This document shows, one piece after another, positions 7,959-14,729 of a DNA stretch of 64,000 bases (the stretch's first letter is position 1; every line of letters starts with the position of its first letter). The position numbers and the translations under genes are program-made. The DNA comes from Dryocola clanedunensis. GTDB taxonomy: Bacteria; Pseudomonadota; Gammaproteobacteria; Enterobacterales; Enterobacteriaceae. The notes under the pieces were generated by a model, which had not been told where the DNA came from, searched no databases, and saw only the letters and a program-made list of their open reading frames with translations. The stretch is taken from the NCBI RefSeq assembly GCF_025215155.1, contig NZ_JALHAM010000113.1; one strand, written 5' to 3'.

Positions 7959-8198
7959 TTAGTGGTCGCGACGATAAAGCGTCCATTCGTCGATTCGTTC
8001 ACCGCTCGGCAGCAAACAATCTGCGCGCTCACCTGTATCTGTCTTCACTCGCATTAGCTTGCCGCCCCGATCGTGGCAGTAAACCGCAGCTGGGTTCGGC
8101 TTGCCGATAACCTCAGGGGGTTTTGGCGCATAAGGTTCAGGCGACGAGCAGCCGCTGAGTAGTAGCGTTCCGAGCAGTAATGTTAGTTTTTTCATCAT
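7959..8198 (-). CDS. DUF333 family lipoprotein (YoaF-like)
   Basis: Small exported lipoprotein of 79 residues. The signal LTLLLGTLLLSGC places the lipidated cysteine at residue 16. The mature part NPAAVYCHDRGGKLMRV...DCLLPSGERIDEWTLYRR matches the DUF333 pattern seen in E. coli YoaF and the so-called putative hemolysins. The two cysteines in the domain may form a disulfide in the periplasm. No function is established. A good GGAGGG precedes the two possible ATG codons; I kept the first. It occupies the place of umuDC/hlyE in E. coli. Confidence 0.85.
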   Translation of the reverse strand: MMKKLTLLLGTLLLSGCSSPEPYAPKPPEVIGKPNPAAVYCHDRGGKLMRVKTDTGERADCLLPSGERIDEWTLYRRDH

Positions 8199-8540
8199 CC
8201 CTCCGTTAAGGAGATCGATGTTAACAGTGCAGGCGCAGGAAAAGCAAAACCAGCGGGATTTGGGACGTTTAGCGAGCAGCTACGTTATGTTGATGAATCG
8301 CACTCATCGGACGATGAAGAAGATGCATCCCTGTTTTACAGAAGATACAAACAGCGCCATAGGGATTTGTTTCTCGGACGTCGTACGGGGAGGTGCGATA
8401 CTGTGAACCGCCACAAGACGGACACTTAAATGTTAAGTACTGGATAAAAACCTACTTTTATTTGTTATTGAAAGAACACCGTATCACAAAATTTGTGTTT
8501 TGTACTATTTATTTTGGCGTTCTTTTACGACTCTGGCGGC
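8199..8540. other. Intergenic stretch without a supportable gene
   Basis: These 342 bases between the lipoprotein gene and ycgN hold no conserved gene that I recognise. In E. coli the umuDC and hlyE genes lie in this interval. An unsupported 62-codon frame starts at 8218 behind AAGGAG. The stretch presumably carries the promoter of the lipoprotein gene. I see no clean LexA box or UmuDC remnant. Confidence 0.6.
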
Positions 8541-8987
8541 TTAGTCTGCCCACTCAGGTTTGTTGAGGATATGATCCTGCCAGTCCTGCACTTCCGTCTC
8601 TTTTACCGCGATATGTCGCACCGAAATGCGTTCGCCGTGCATGGCTGCTTTTGACCCGGTCAGCAGCGGATGCCACTGCGGCAAGTCTTTTCCTTCAGCC
8701 AGCAAACGGTACGCGCAGGTGTGCGGCAGCCATTCGAAGGTAGGCAGGTTGTCACGGGTGAGCTTGATGCAGTCTGGTTCATATTCGAAGCGACGGGCAT
8801 AGTTCCGGCACTGGCAGGTCTTAATATTCAGCTGTTTGCACGCGACGTTGGTGAAATAGATTTCATCCGTGTCTTCGTCCATCAGCTTGTGCAGGCAGCA
8901 CTGGCCACAGCCATCACAAAGTGATTCCCACTCTGTATCGCTCATTTCATCGAGTGTTTTACTCTGCCAGAAAGGTGCCTGTGTCAT
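8541..8987 (-). CDS. ycgN: UPF0260 / YkgJ-type cysteine-cluster protein YcgN
   Basis: Small cytoplasmic protein of unknown function with a cysteine cluster typical of zinc- or iron-chelating YkgJ-like proteins: LCDGCGQCCLHKL, then TCQCRNYARRFEYEPDC. I placed the start at the ATG 8987, giving MTQAPFWQSKTLDEMSD. This aligns with E. coli YcgN after its short variable N-terminus and leaves 148 residues. A start 30 codons upstream would add a sequence unlike the family. It follows ycgM on the same strand. Confidence 0.9.
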   Translation of the reverse strand: MTQAPFWQSKTLDEMSDTEWESLCDGCGQCCLHKLMDEDTDEIYFTNVACKQLNIKTCQCRNYARRFEYEPDCIKLTRDNLPTFEWLPHTCAYRLLAEGKDLPQWHPLLTGSKAAMHGERISVRHIAVKETEVQDWQDHILNKPEWAD

Positions 8988-9051
8988 GATTGTGCCCGCA
9001 TTTGAAAATAAGCTGCACCTTATAAACGCTGTGGGATAAAGATGCAAGTAA

Positions 9052-9069
9052 TGCCGCCTTAGGGCGGCA
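9052..9069 (-). terminator. Hairpin after ycgM
   Basis: A short GC-rich palindrome, TGCCGCC / GGGCGGCA, lies directly after the ycgM stop on the minus strand and before ycgN. The T-tract is weak, so termination may be partial, or it may be an attenuating hairpin. Confidence 0.5.
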
Positions 9070-9076
9070 AATTTCA

Positions 9077-9736
9077 TTATAGTACGCGGGTGGAGATACT
9101 CCGGCCGTCGAAGCTCAGTTCGAGGTTATCACCGCTTGCCAGCGGTCCTACGCCTTCCGGGGTGCCGGTCAGGATGACATCGCCAGCTCGCAGGGTGAAG
9201 AAGCGGCTCATATAGGCAATCAGCGGCGCAATTTTGTGGATCATGTCAGAAGTTGAACCCTGCTGGCGGATCTCACCGTTGATTTTCAGGGAAAGCTCGG
9301 TGTTTTGCGCATCGGCGGTAAACTCTGCGGCGGGAATAAAACCTGAAATCGGGCAGGAGTTATCAAAGCCTTTTGCTTTTTCCCACGGCTGCCCTGCTTT
9401 CTTGAGCTTGCCCTGCAGGTCACGCAGGGTGAGATCGAGCGCCACACCGTAGCCAGCAATCGCCTTGACCACATGCTCCTCACTTGCCTGCCTGAGGGTG
9501 GCACCGATCAGGATTGCCAGCTCGACTTCGTGATGCACCGAGCCCAGCCCCTGCGGCAGCGCCAGCGGCTGGCGAATGTCACATAGCGCACTCTCTGGTT
9601 TAATGAACAGCACCGGCTCTTCCGGCGTTGCGCTGCCCATCTCTTTGATATGCTTTGCGTAGTTACTGCCCACGCACACTACTTTGCTGACCGGAAAATC
9701 CAGCAGCGCACCCTGCCAGTTATGATGTTGATACAT
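9077..9736 (-). CDS. ycgM: Fumarylacetoacetate hydrolase family protein YcgM
   Basis: Member of the FAH superfamily, related to acylpyruvases and 2-hydroxyhepta-2,4-diene-1,7-dioate isomerases; the physiological substrate is not firmly known. Family motifs include CVGSNYAKHIKEMG, FIKPESALC, SVHHEVELAILIG, with the metal-binding Glu in HHEVEL, and DVILTGTPEGVGPL near the C-terminus. The start ATG 9736 (MYQHHNWQGALLD) follows AGGAAAG and gives 219 residues as in E. coli. Upstream codons in frame are not conserved. Confidence 0.93.
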   Translation of the reverse strand: MYQHHNWQGALLDFPVSKVVCVGSNYAKHIKEMGSATPEEPVLFIKPESALCDIRQPLALPQGLGSVHHEVELAILIGATLRQASEEHVVKAIAGYGVALDLTLRDLQGKLKKAGQPWEKAKGFDNSCPISGFIPAAEFTADAQNTELSLKINGEIRQQGSTSDMIHKIAPLIAYMSRFFTLRAGDVILTGTPEGVGPLASGDNLELSFDGRSISTRVL

Positions 9737-9780
9737 GCCTTTCCTCTGCGTCGTTGTGTTACCTGCATTTGATACTAGAT

Positions 9781-9810
9781 AAAAAAATCCCCGGTGCATA
9801 CCGGGGAGTG
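9781..9810 (-). terminator. Terminator of the MltB-like gene
   Basis: On the minus strand a CCCCGGT / ACCGGGG stem is followed by seven T residues, 20 bases after the stop codon. Confidence 0.87.
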
Positions 9811-9829
9811 TTTGTTGTTGTGTGGGTGT

Positions 9830-10906
9830 TTACTTAACGATGGCATCGGCCATGGTGCCGATGCTAATCGCGAAGTAGTACGAACGGTTCCAGCGCATGA
9901 TGGTGCGGAAATTGTTGTAGACCAGGAACGAGCGGGCCTGATTGTCGTCCGGCGTGACAATCCATGCGCGTTCTGTAGACGCAGGCAGCAATAAACCATC
10001 AGGCAGCGTTACGCCAAGCTTCTGCCATTGCGACACGGTTTTACCCTGCGACGTTTTCGTTCCGGCAAGGCCTGAATTAAATCCTGCGGGCAGTTTCACT
10101 TCCATGCCCCAGGTTCCACCTGCCTGCCACCCTTCTTTTGCCAGATAGTTGGCCGTAGAGGCAAACACATCGCTGGTATTGTTCCAGATATCAATCTTGC
10201 CGTCGCCGTCGCCGTCTTTGCCGTAGCGCAGATAGGAGCTTGGCATGAACTGGTTCTGGCCCATAGCGCCGGCCCACGACCCTTTCAGCTGGTCGGCGGC
10301 GGCATGGCCCTGGTCGATAATTTTCAGCGATGCCATCAGCTCTTTAGTAAAGAAAGCCTCGCGTCGCCCTTCGAAGGCAAGAGTAGAAAGCGCGGAAACA
10401 ATATCTTCTTTGCCCTGAATTTTGCCAAACTGACTCTCCATCGCCCACAGCGCAACGATGTAGTTGGCCTGCACGCCAGTTTGCGCGCTGACCGAGGCCA
10501 GTTCCGCCTGATGCTGCTTATACAGCTCTCTTGCCTTATCTATCTTCGCCTGGGTAATGACACGAGAGAGGTAATCATCAAGGGTCACTTTTTTCTCAAG
10601 CTGGTTCTGGTCAGATTTGATGACCCGGTCAACAAAATGCACATTGGCAAAGGCGGCAGTGATGGTCGCATCGCTGATGCCCTGGGCTTTCGCCTGCTGC
10701 TTAAGCTGTTCTACGTAGCCTGGAAACTCCGCCGGATCCCGGCCCTGAGCGGCAAGTGTAGAAGCACTACTGTTGGTTGAGGAAGCCTGCGGCTGTGCGG
10801 CAACGGTCGGCGTGGCGGGAGCTACCGCCTCCGCGTTGGGGGATTTTGCTGCGCAGCTGGCAAGCAATAATGTACTGGCGGTTAAACAGATTGCTGAATT
10901 TTTCAT
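9830..10906 (-). CDS. Lytic murein transglycosylase, MltB family lipoprotein
   Basis: Exported lipoprotein that probably cleaves peptidoglycan between MurNAc and GlcNAc, forming 1,6-anhydro ends. The lipobox LLASC gives lipidated C18, followed by a low-complexity Ala/Thr/Ser linker to about residue 55. The SLT-type catalytic Glu is E157 in ALWAMESQFGKIQG, with the downstream family motif GAMGQNQFMPSSYLRYGKDGDGDGKIDIW (given in part: GAMGQNQFMPSSY). At 358 residues it is close in size to MltB but clearly distinct from E. coli MltB. The gene is absent from this locus in E. coli K-12. Confidence 0.88.
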   Translation of the reverse strand: MKNSAICLTASTLLLASCAAKSPNAEAVAPATPTVAAQPQASSTNSSASTLAAQGRDPAEFPGYVEQLKQQAKAQGISDATITAAFANVHFVDRVIKSDQNQLEKKVTLDDYLSRVITQAKIDKARELYKQHQAELASVSAQTGVQANYIVALWAMESQFGKIQGKEDIVSALSTLAFEGRREAFFTKELMASLKIIDQGHAAADQLKGSWAGAMGQNQFMPSSYLRYGKDGDGDGKIDIWNNTSDVFASTANYLAKEGWQAGGTWGMEVKLPAGFNSGLAGTKTSQGKTVSQWQKLGVTLPDGLLLPASTERAWIVTPDDNQARSFLVYNNFRTIMRWNRSYYFAISIGTMADAIVK

Positions 10907-10987
10907 CTACCCTCTCGGATGAGTCTGAAGTTACTGCTGTTATCTTCACCTTTTAGGTATAGAAAAGATTTGCCGCGAATCCGAAAG

Positions 10988-11263
10988 TTATTTTTTCGGA
11001 TCTTTCTCGAGATGCATTTTTAACAAACTTTCCGGCGGCGGAGGCAGCTGTAAATAATAGCCCTCTTCTTTAAGTGCCAGCTTCACTTTATCAAAGTCAG
11101 CATTCGCCAGTTTTTTACTCCCATCAAGGGGTAATACCATCACAAGCGTCGGCAGGCCAAACCCCTTCATCAATTCTTCGGGCACCCTGGAGAAATCGTC
11201 TTTTTTTTCGACATAAAGATAAGTCTGGTCACGTTTGCTACTTCTGTAGATCACACAAAACAT
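10988..11263 (-). CDS. ycgL: YcgL domain protein
   Basis: Small cytoplasmic protein with the YcgL fold (UPF0745), function unknown. The core MFCVIYRSSKRDQTYLYVEK and GYYLQLPPPPESLLKMHL match E. coli YcgL. I chose the ATG at 11263 (MFCVIY, 91 residues) because conservation begins there. An ATG at 11311 would add 16 residues and is possible, since E. coli YcgL is annotated with a short N-terminal extension. It is divergent from minC. Confidence 0.88.
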   Translation of the reverse strand: MFCVIYRSSKRDQTYLYVEKKDDFSRVPEELMKGFGLPTLVMVLPLDGSKKLANADFDKVKLALKEEGYYLQLPPPPESLLKMHLEKDPKK

Positions 11264-11390
11264 TTTTTTTACTCTATTTTCGCCGGATGGTGGCTTGCCT
11301 GAATATAACACTGACTATACCATGCTTAATGTACTTCGGAATATCGTCCCACAAGCCGTGGGGATTGAAACTGAATTGAGTAAGGCCAGG

Positions 11391-12101
11391 ATGTCAAACA
11401 CGCCAATCGAGTTAAAAGGCAGCAGTTTTACCTTGTCAGTGGTTCACTTGCATGATGCACAACCCGAAATCATCCGCCAGGCTTTGCAGGATAAAATAGC
11501 CCAGGCGCCGGCCTTTTTAAAAAATGCCCCGGTTGTCGTCAACGTAGCCAGCCTCGATGGGTCCGTGAACTGGAAAAAAGTCCAGCAGGCGGTCATTTCA
11601 ACGGGTTTACGCGTTGTGGGCATCAGCGGCTGCAAAGATGAAGCGCTGAAAGCTGAAATTGAACGTGCAGGTCTGCCGCTGCTGTCTGAAGGGAAAGAAA
11701 AGGCCCCTCGTTCGGCGAAGGTCATTGCCCCTGAACCGGTAGTGATTGAAGCGCCAATTGCAACGCCGGTCACAAAAACGCGTTTGATTGATACCCCGGT
11801 TCGTTCCGGACAGCGCATTTATGCACCACACTGTGATTTGATTGTCACCAATCACGTCAGTGCCGGTGCAGAACTTATCGCCGATGGTAATATCCACATC
11901 TACGGCATGATGCGTGGCCGTGCGCTGGCGGGTGCCGATGGCTCTCGTGATGCACAAATATTTTGCACAAACCTGGTAGCTGAGCTGGTCTCAATAGCGG
12001 GTGAATACTGGCTGAGCGATCAAATACCAGCCGACTATTATGGGAAAGCGGCGCGCCTGAGTCTTGCAGGCGGAGCGCTCTCCGTTCAACCTTTGAATTA
12101 A
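11391..12101 (+). CDS. minC: Septum site-determining protein MinC
   Basis: Inhibitor of FtsZ assembly, recruited to the membrane by MinD to block division at the poles. The N-terminal FtsZ-inhibiting domain begins MSNTPIELKGSSFTL. A Pro/Ala-containing linker follows, and the C-terminal beta-helix contains TPVRSGQRIYAPHCDLIV, HIYGMMRGRALAG and IFCTNLVAELVSIAGEYW. The start ATG 11391 sits behind CCAGG and gives 236 residues (E. coli 231). The in-frame ATG at 11295 would add 32 unrelated residues. It is first in minCDE. Confidence 0.95.
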   Translation: MSNTPIELKGSSFTLSVVHLHDAQPEIIRQALQDKIAQAPAFLKNAPVVVNVASLDGSVNWKKVQQAVISTGLRVVGISGCKDEALKAEIERAGLPLLSEGKEKAPRSAKVIAPEPVVIEAPIATPVTKTRLIDTPVRSGQRIYAPHCDLIVTNHVSAGAELIADGNIHIYGMMRGRALAGADGSRDAQIFCTNLVAELVSIAGEYWLSDQIPADYYGKAARLSLAGGALSVQPLN

Positions 12102-12125
12102 GCCCTTTTAACAAGGAAATCCTTT

Positions 12126-12938
12126 ATGGCACGCATTATTGTTGTTACATCGGGTAAAGGGGGCGTCGGTAAGACCACGTCCAGCGCGGCCATCGCTACG
12201 GGCCTCGCCCAGAAGGGAAGGAAAACTGTCGTTATCGATTTCGACATCGGTCTGCGTAACCTGGATCTGATCATGGGCTGTGAACGCCGCGTGGTTTACG
12301 ATTTCGTTAACGTCATTCAGGGCGATGCCACATTAAACCAGGCTTTGATTCGTGATAAGCGCACCGAGCAGCTCTATATTCTGCCCGCTTCGCAGACCCG
12401 CGATAAAGACGCATTAACACGTGATGGCGTGGCAAAAGTGCTCGAAGACCTGAAAAATATGGACTTCGAGTTTATCGTTTGTGACTCCCCGGCCGGTATT
12501 GAAACGGGTGCCCTGATGGCGCTCTATTTTGCCGATGAAGCCATTATTACCACCAACCCGGAAGTCTCGTCCGTCCGTGACTCTGACCGTATCCTCGGCA
12601 TTCTGTCTTCGAAGTCCCGCCGCGCTGAAAATGGTGAAGATCCGATTAAAGAGCACCTGCTGCTCACCCGCTACAATCCGGGACGTGTTACCCGTGGTGA
12701 TATGCTGAGCATGGAGGACGTGCTGGAGATCCTGCGTATTCCGCTGGTTGGCGTGATCCCGGAAGATCAGTCTGTTCTGCGTGCCTCAAACCAGGGTGAG
12801 CCAGTGATCCTCGATGCGGAAGCAGACGCGGGCCAGGCCTATGCAGATACCGTTGAACGCCTTCTCGGAGAAGAACGTCCTTTCCGCTTCATAGAAGAAG
12901 AGAAGAAAGGTTTCCTCAAACGCCTGTTCGGAGGATAA
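12126..12938 (+). CDS. minD: Septum site-determining ATPase MinD
   Basis: ParA-family ATPase that dimerises on the inner membrane with ATP, carries MinC and is released by MinE, producing pole-to-pole oscillation. The deviant Walker A motif GKGGVGKTTSS is at residues 10-20. The switch regions VIDFDIGLRNLD and VCDSPAGIE are present, and the C-terminal amphipathic membrane-targeting helix KKGFLKRLFGG is intact. 270 residues, as in E. coli. AAGGAAAT precedes the ATG. Confidence 0.98.
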   Translation: MARIIVVTSGKGGVGKTTSSAAIATGLAQKGRKTVVIDFDIGLRNLDLIMGCERRVVYDFVNVIQGDATLNQALIRDKRTEQLYILPASQTRDKDALTRDGVAKVLEDLKNMDFEFIVCDSPAGIETGALMALYFADEAIITTNPEVSSVRDSDRILGILSSKSRRAENGEDPIKEHLLLTRYNPGRVTRGDMLSMEDVLEILRIPLVGVIPEDQSVLRASNQGEPVILDAEADAGQAYADTVERLLGEERPFRFIEEEKKGFLKRLFGG

Positions 12939-12941
12939 GTT

Positions 12942-13217
12942 ATGGCATTATTAGACTTTTTTCTCTCACGGAAAAAGAACACCGCGAATATCGCGAAAGA
13001 ACGCCTGCAGATCATCGTCGCGGAGCGCCGCCGCGGTGACCGTGAGCCTCATTATCTGCCGCAGCTGAAGCGCGATATCCTCGAGGTCATTTGCAAATAT
13101 GTGCAAATTGACCCGGAAATGTTAACCGTAGTGCTGGATCAAAAAGGTGACGATATTTCCGTTCTGGAACTTAACGTCACGTTGCCAGAGGCGCAGGAAG
13201 CACCAAAGTCTGCCTGA
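12942..13217 (+). CDS. minE: Cell division topological specificity factor MinE
   Basis: Stimulates MinD ATPase and restricts MinCD to the poles. The N-terminal membrane-binding and anti-MinCD segment is MALLDFFLSRKKNTANIAKE, and the topological specificity domain follows (YLPQLKRDILEVICKYV). 91 residues against 88 in E. coli, with a slightly longer tail. It starts three bases after the minD stop, so translation is probably coupled. Its terminator is the hairpin duplicated around copy B of the miniature element. Confidence 0.97.
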   Translation: MALLDFFLSRKKNTANIAKERLQIIVAERRRGDREPHYLPQLKRDILEVICKYVQIDPEMLTVVLDQKGDDISVLELNVTLPEAQEAPKSA

Positions 13218-13228
13218 TAAAAAAACAA

Positions 13229-13254
13229 AACCCCCTGCTTAGTTCAGGGGGTTT
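13229..13254 (+). terminator. minE terminator, proximal copy (left direct repeat of copy B)
   Basis: The stem AACCCCCTG / CAGGGGGTT with a CTTAGTT loop and a short T-run lies eleven bases after the minE stop. These 26 bases are repeated exactly at 13395-13420 on the other side of the inserted element. Confidence 0.9.
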
Positions 13255-13394
13255 TGATTGCTGACAAAGAAGGAAAAAACGTGGTTTTTCCTTCTTTGTG
13301 ATAAGCAGGCGAAAATCAATGAATTGATTTTCCTTGTTATTTATTCGGTGAGATCTTTGCGAAACTTATTCGCTTTAGGTTTGCCATCAGTCTG
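13255..13394 (-). mobile_element. Miniature hairpin-flanked element, copy B (inverted)
   Basis: Reverse-complement copy of the element at 7099-7239 and 43988-44127, 140 bp between its direct repeats. Read on the minus strand it begins CAGACTGATGGCAAACC and ends GTCAGCAATCA. The internal palindrome is at 13311-13332 and the long hairpin at 13265-13298, here with perfectly matching CAAAGAAGGAAAAA / TTTTTCCTTCTTTG arms. It lies between minE and rnd, which converge. There is no ORF inside. The flanking 26-bp duplication contains the whole minE terminator. Confidence 0.82.
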
Positions 13395-13420
13395 AACCCC
13401 CTGCTTAGTTCAGGGGGTTT
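13395..13420 (+). terminator. minE terminator, distal copy (right direct repeat of copy B)
   Basis: Exact repeat of 13229-13254, followed by ATTTTATC. This copy keeps the T-rich sequence expected downstream of the original terminator. Confidence 0.9.
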
Positions 13421-13531
13421 ATTTTATCGAGGCTGACGGTATTACTTATTTTGCTGTCGCTGGTTAGTAAAACATTTGTATCAGTTAACCCATCACACCC
13501 ACTGTAATTATTTACAGGCATTCATGCGTAA

Positions 13532-14653
13532 TTAGTATTCCGCCAGCAGCGTTTTTAACTTATCGCTTAATAGCTCTCCACGCCAGCCGCTGACTAATTC
13601 AGGTAATGACGACGAGGTCTTTAATTTCCAGTGCCAGTTCAGCAACTGGTTAATTTGACGACGTGAGGCTAACAGCTCTGCGCTTAATCCGCTGGTTTCG
13701 CTAACTTCCTGTACCAGGGCTTTTATCGCCTTGAAGACCTTGCGGTAACCCGGCATGTCGACCAGATTGCTTAACGGTGCCGGCCACTGCTCTTCAGGAA
13801 TGGCCTGAGCTTCCTCAACCAGAGCCACCAGCGTTTTGCCATGGTAACGAATTTCGCTGCCGCTCAGCCCAAGCTTATCCAGCTCAGCCAGCGAGCCTGG
13901 CATATAACGCGCGACCTGCCAGAGGTGCTCTTCGCGAACCACAAAGTTGACCGCCATGTCGCGCTCACGCGCCGTGCGCAAACGCCATGACGCCAGCTTT
14001 TTCAGACAGGCTAGCTGGCGGGTACGCAGCTGCCAGGCGTTGCCAATTTCGCGCCATGCTTCTTCCGGATCCAATACTTCTGTACGACGGCCAGCCATCA
14101 GTTTACATTCGTCCAGCGCCGCCTTCATCCACCCTGCCGCTTCCGTTTCAGCCATCAGCTTATGAGCAATTGGCAGCAGATAGAGCACGTCAGCCGCCGC
14201 ATATACGCACTGCCGTTCGGTCAAAGGGCGGGCCAGCCAGTCGGTGCGGGATTCACTCTTATCCAGAGCGATGCCGGTATAGGACTCAACGATAGTTGCA
14301 AAGCCACAGGAGAGCGGACGACCGCTAAAAGCGGCAAGGATCTGTGTATCGATGAAAGGGTCCGGCAGCGCGCCAAATGTATTCATAAAGACTTCCAGGT
14401 CTTCACTACCGGCATGCAGGAACTTAGTGACGCTGCGATCGGTAATCAGCGCTTTGAACGGCGACCAGTCGGTGATGGTCAGCGGATCGATAAGCGACGC
14501 TTTTTCGCCGTCATAGAGCTGGATGAGGCCAAGCTGAGGATAGTAAGTTCGCGTGCGGACAAATTCGGTGTCCAGCGCCAGCGCGGAAACCTGGCTTGCA
14601 GCGTGGCAGACTTCAGCGAGCTGCTCATCAGTAGTAATCATATGGTATGTCAA
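13532..14653 (-). CDS. rnd: Ribonuclease D
   Basis: 3'-to-5' exoribonuclease that trims tRNA and other small RNA 3' ends. The DEDD exonuclease domain begins with ALDTEFVRTRTYYPQLGLIQL (D28, E30) and includes FLHAGSEDLEVF and YAAADVLYLL. It is followed by two HRDC-like helical domains (for example LRTRQLACLKKLASWR). 373 residues. The start is TTG, reading MTYHMITTDE, which corresponds to the UUG start known for E. coli rnd. A tract of eight U residues 24-31 bases upstream comes from the fadD terminator. Confidence 0.94.
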   Translation of the reverse strand: MTYHMITTDEQLAEVCHAASQVSALALDTEFVRTRTYYPQLGLIQLYDGEKASLIDPLTITDWSPFKALITDRSVTKFLHAGSEDLEVFMNTFGALPDPFIDTQILAAFSGRPLSCGFATIVESYTGIALDKSESRTDWLARPLTERQCVYAAADVLYLLPIAHKLMAETEAAGWMKAALDECKLMAGRRTEVLDPEEAWREIGNAWQLRTRQLACLKKLASWRLRTARERDMAVNFVVREEHLWQVARYMPGSLAELDKLGLSGSEIRYHGKTLVALVEEAQAIPEEQWPAPLSNLVDMPGYRKVFKAIKALVQEVSETSGLSAELLASRRQINQLLNWHWKLKTSSSLPELVSGWRGELLSDKLKTLLAEY

Positions 14654-14677
14654 ATTCGGTTCTCTTTAGTTTGCGCC

Positions 14678-14703
14678 AAAAAAAACGCCGGTAACCCGGC
14701 GTT
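14678..14703 (-). terminator. fadD terminator / U8 tract upstream of rnd
   Basis: On the minus strand the hairpin AACGCCGGG-ttac-CCGGCGTT (imperfect ends) is followed by exactly eight T. It ends fadD transcripts. In readthrough RNA it forms the 5' context of rnd. A U-rich tract at this place is reported to be needed for rnd translation in E. coli. Confidence 0.85.
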
Positions 14704-14729
14704 ATGGCGGCTGACTCGGAGCTCAGACG

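Noticed and set aside
7959..8198. Naming the small lipoprotein a hemolysin
   Set aside because: DUF333 proteins often carry this database label, but nothing in a 79-residue lipoprotein supports haemolytic activity.
8435..8455. LexA-box-like sequence TACTGGATAAAAACCTACTT
   Set aside because: It recalls the E. coli umuD SOS box but lacks the CAG half and no SOS gene follows, so it is at best a degenerate relic.
11295..11390. N-terminal extension of MinC by 32 residues
   Set aside because: No family member has it; it lies over the ycgL-minC divergent promoter, and the ATG at 11391 matches the known start.
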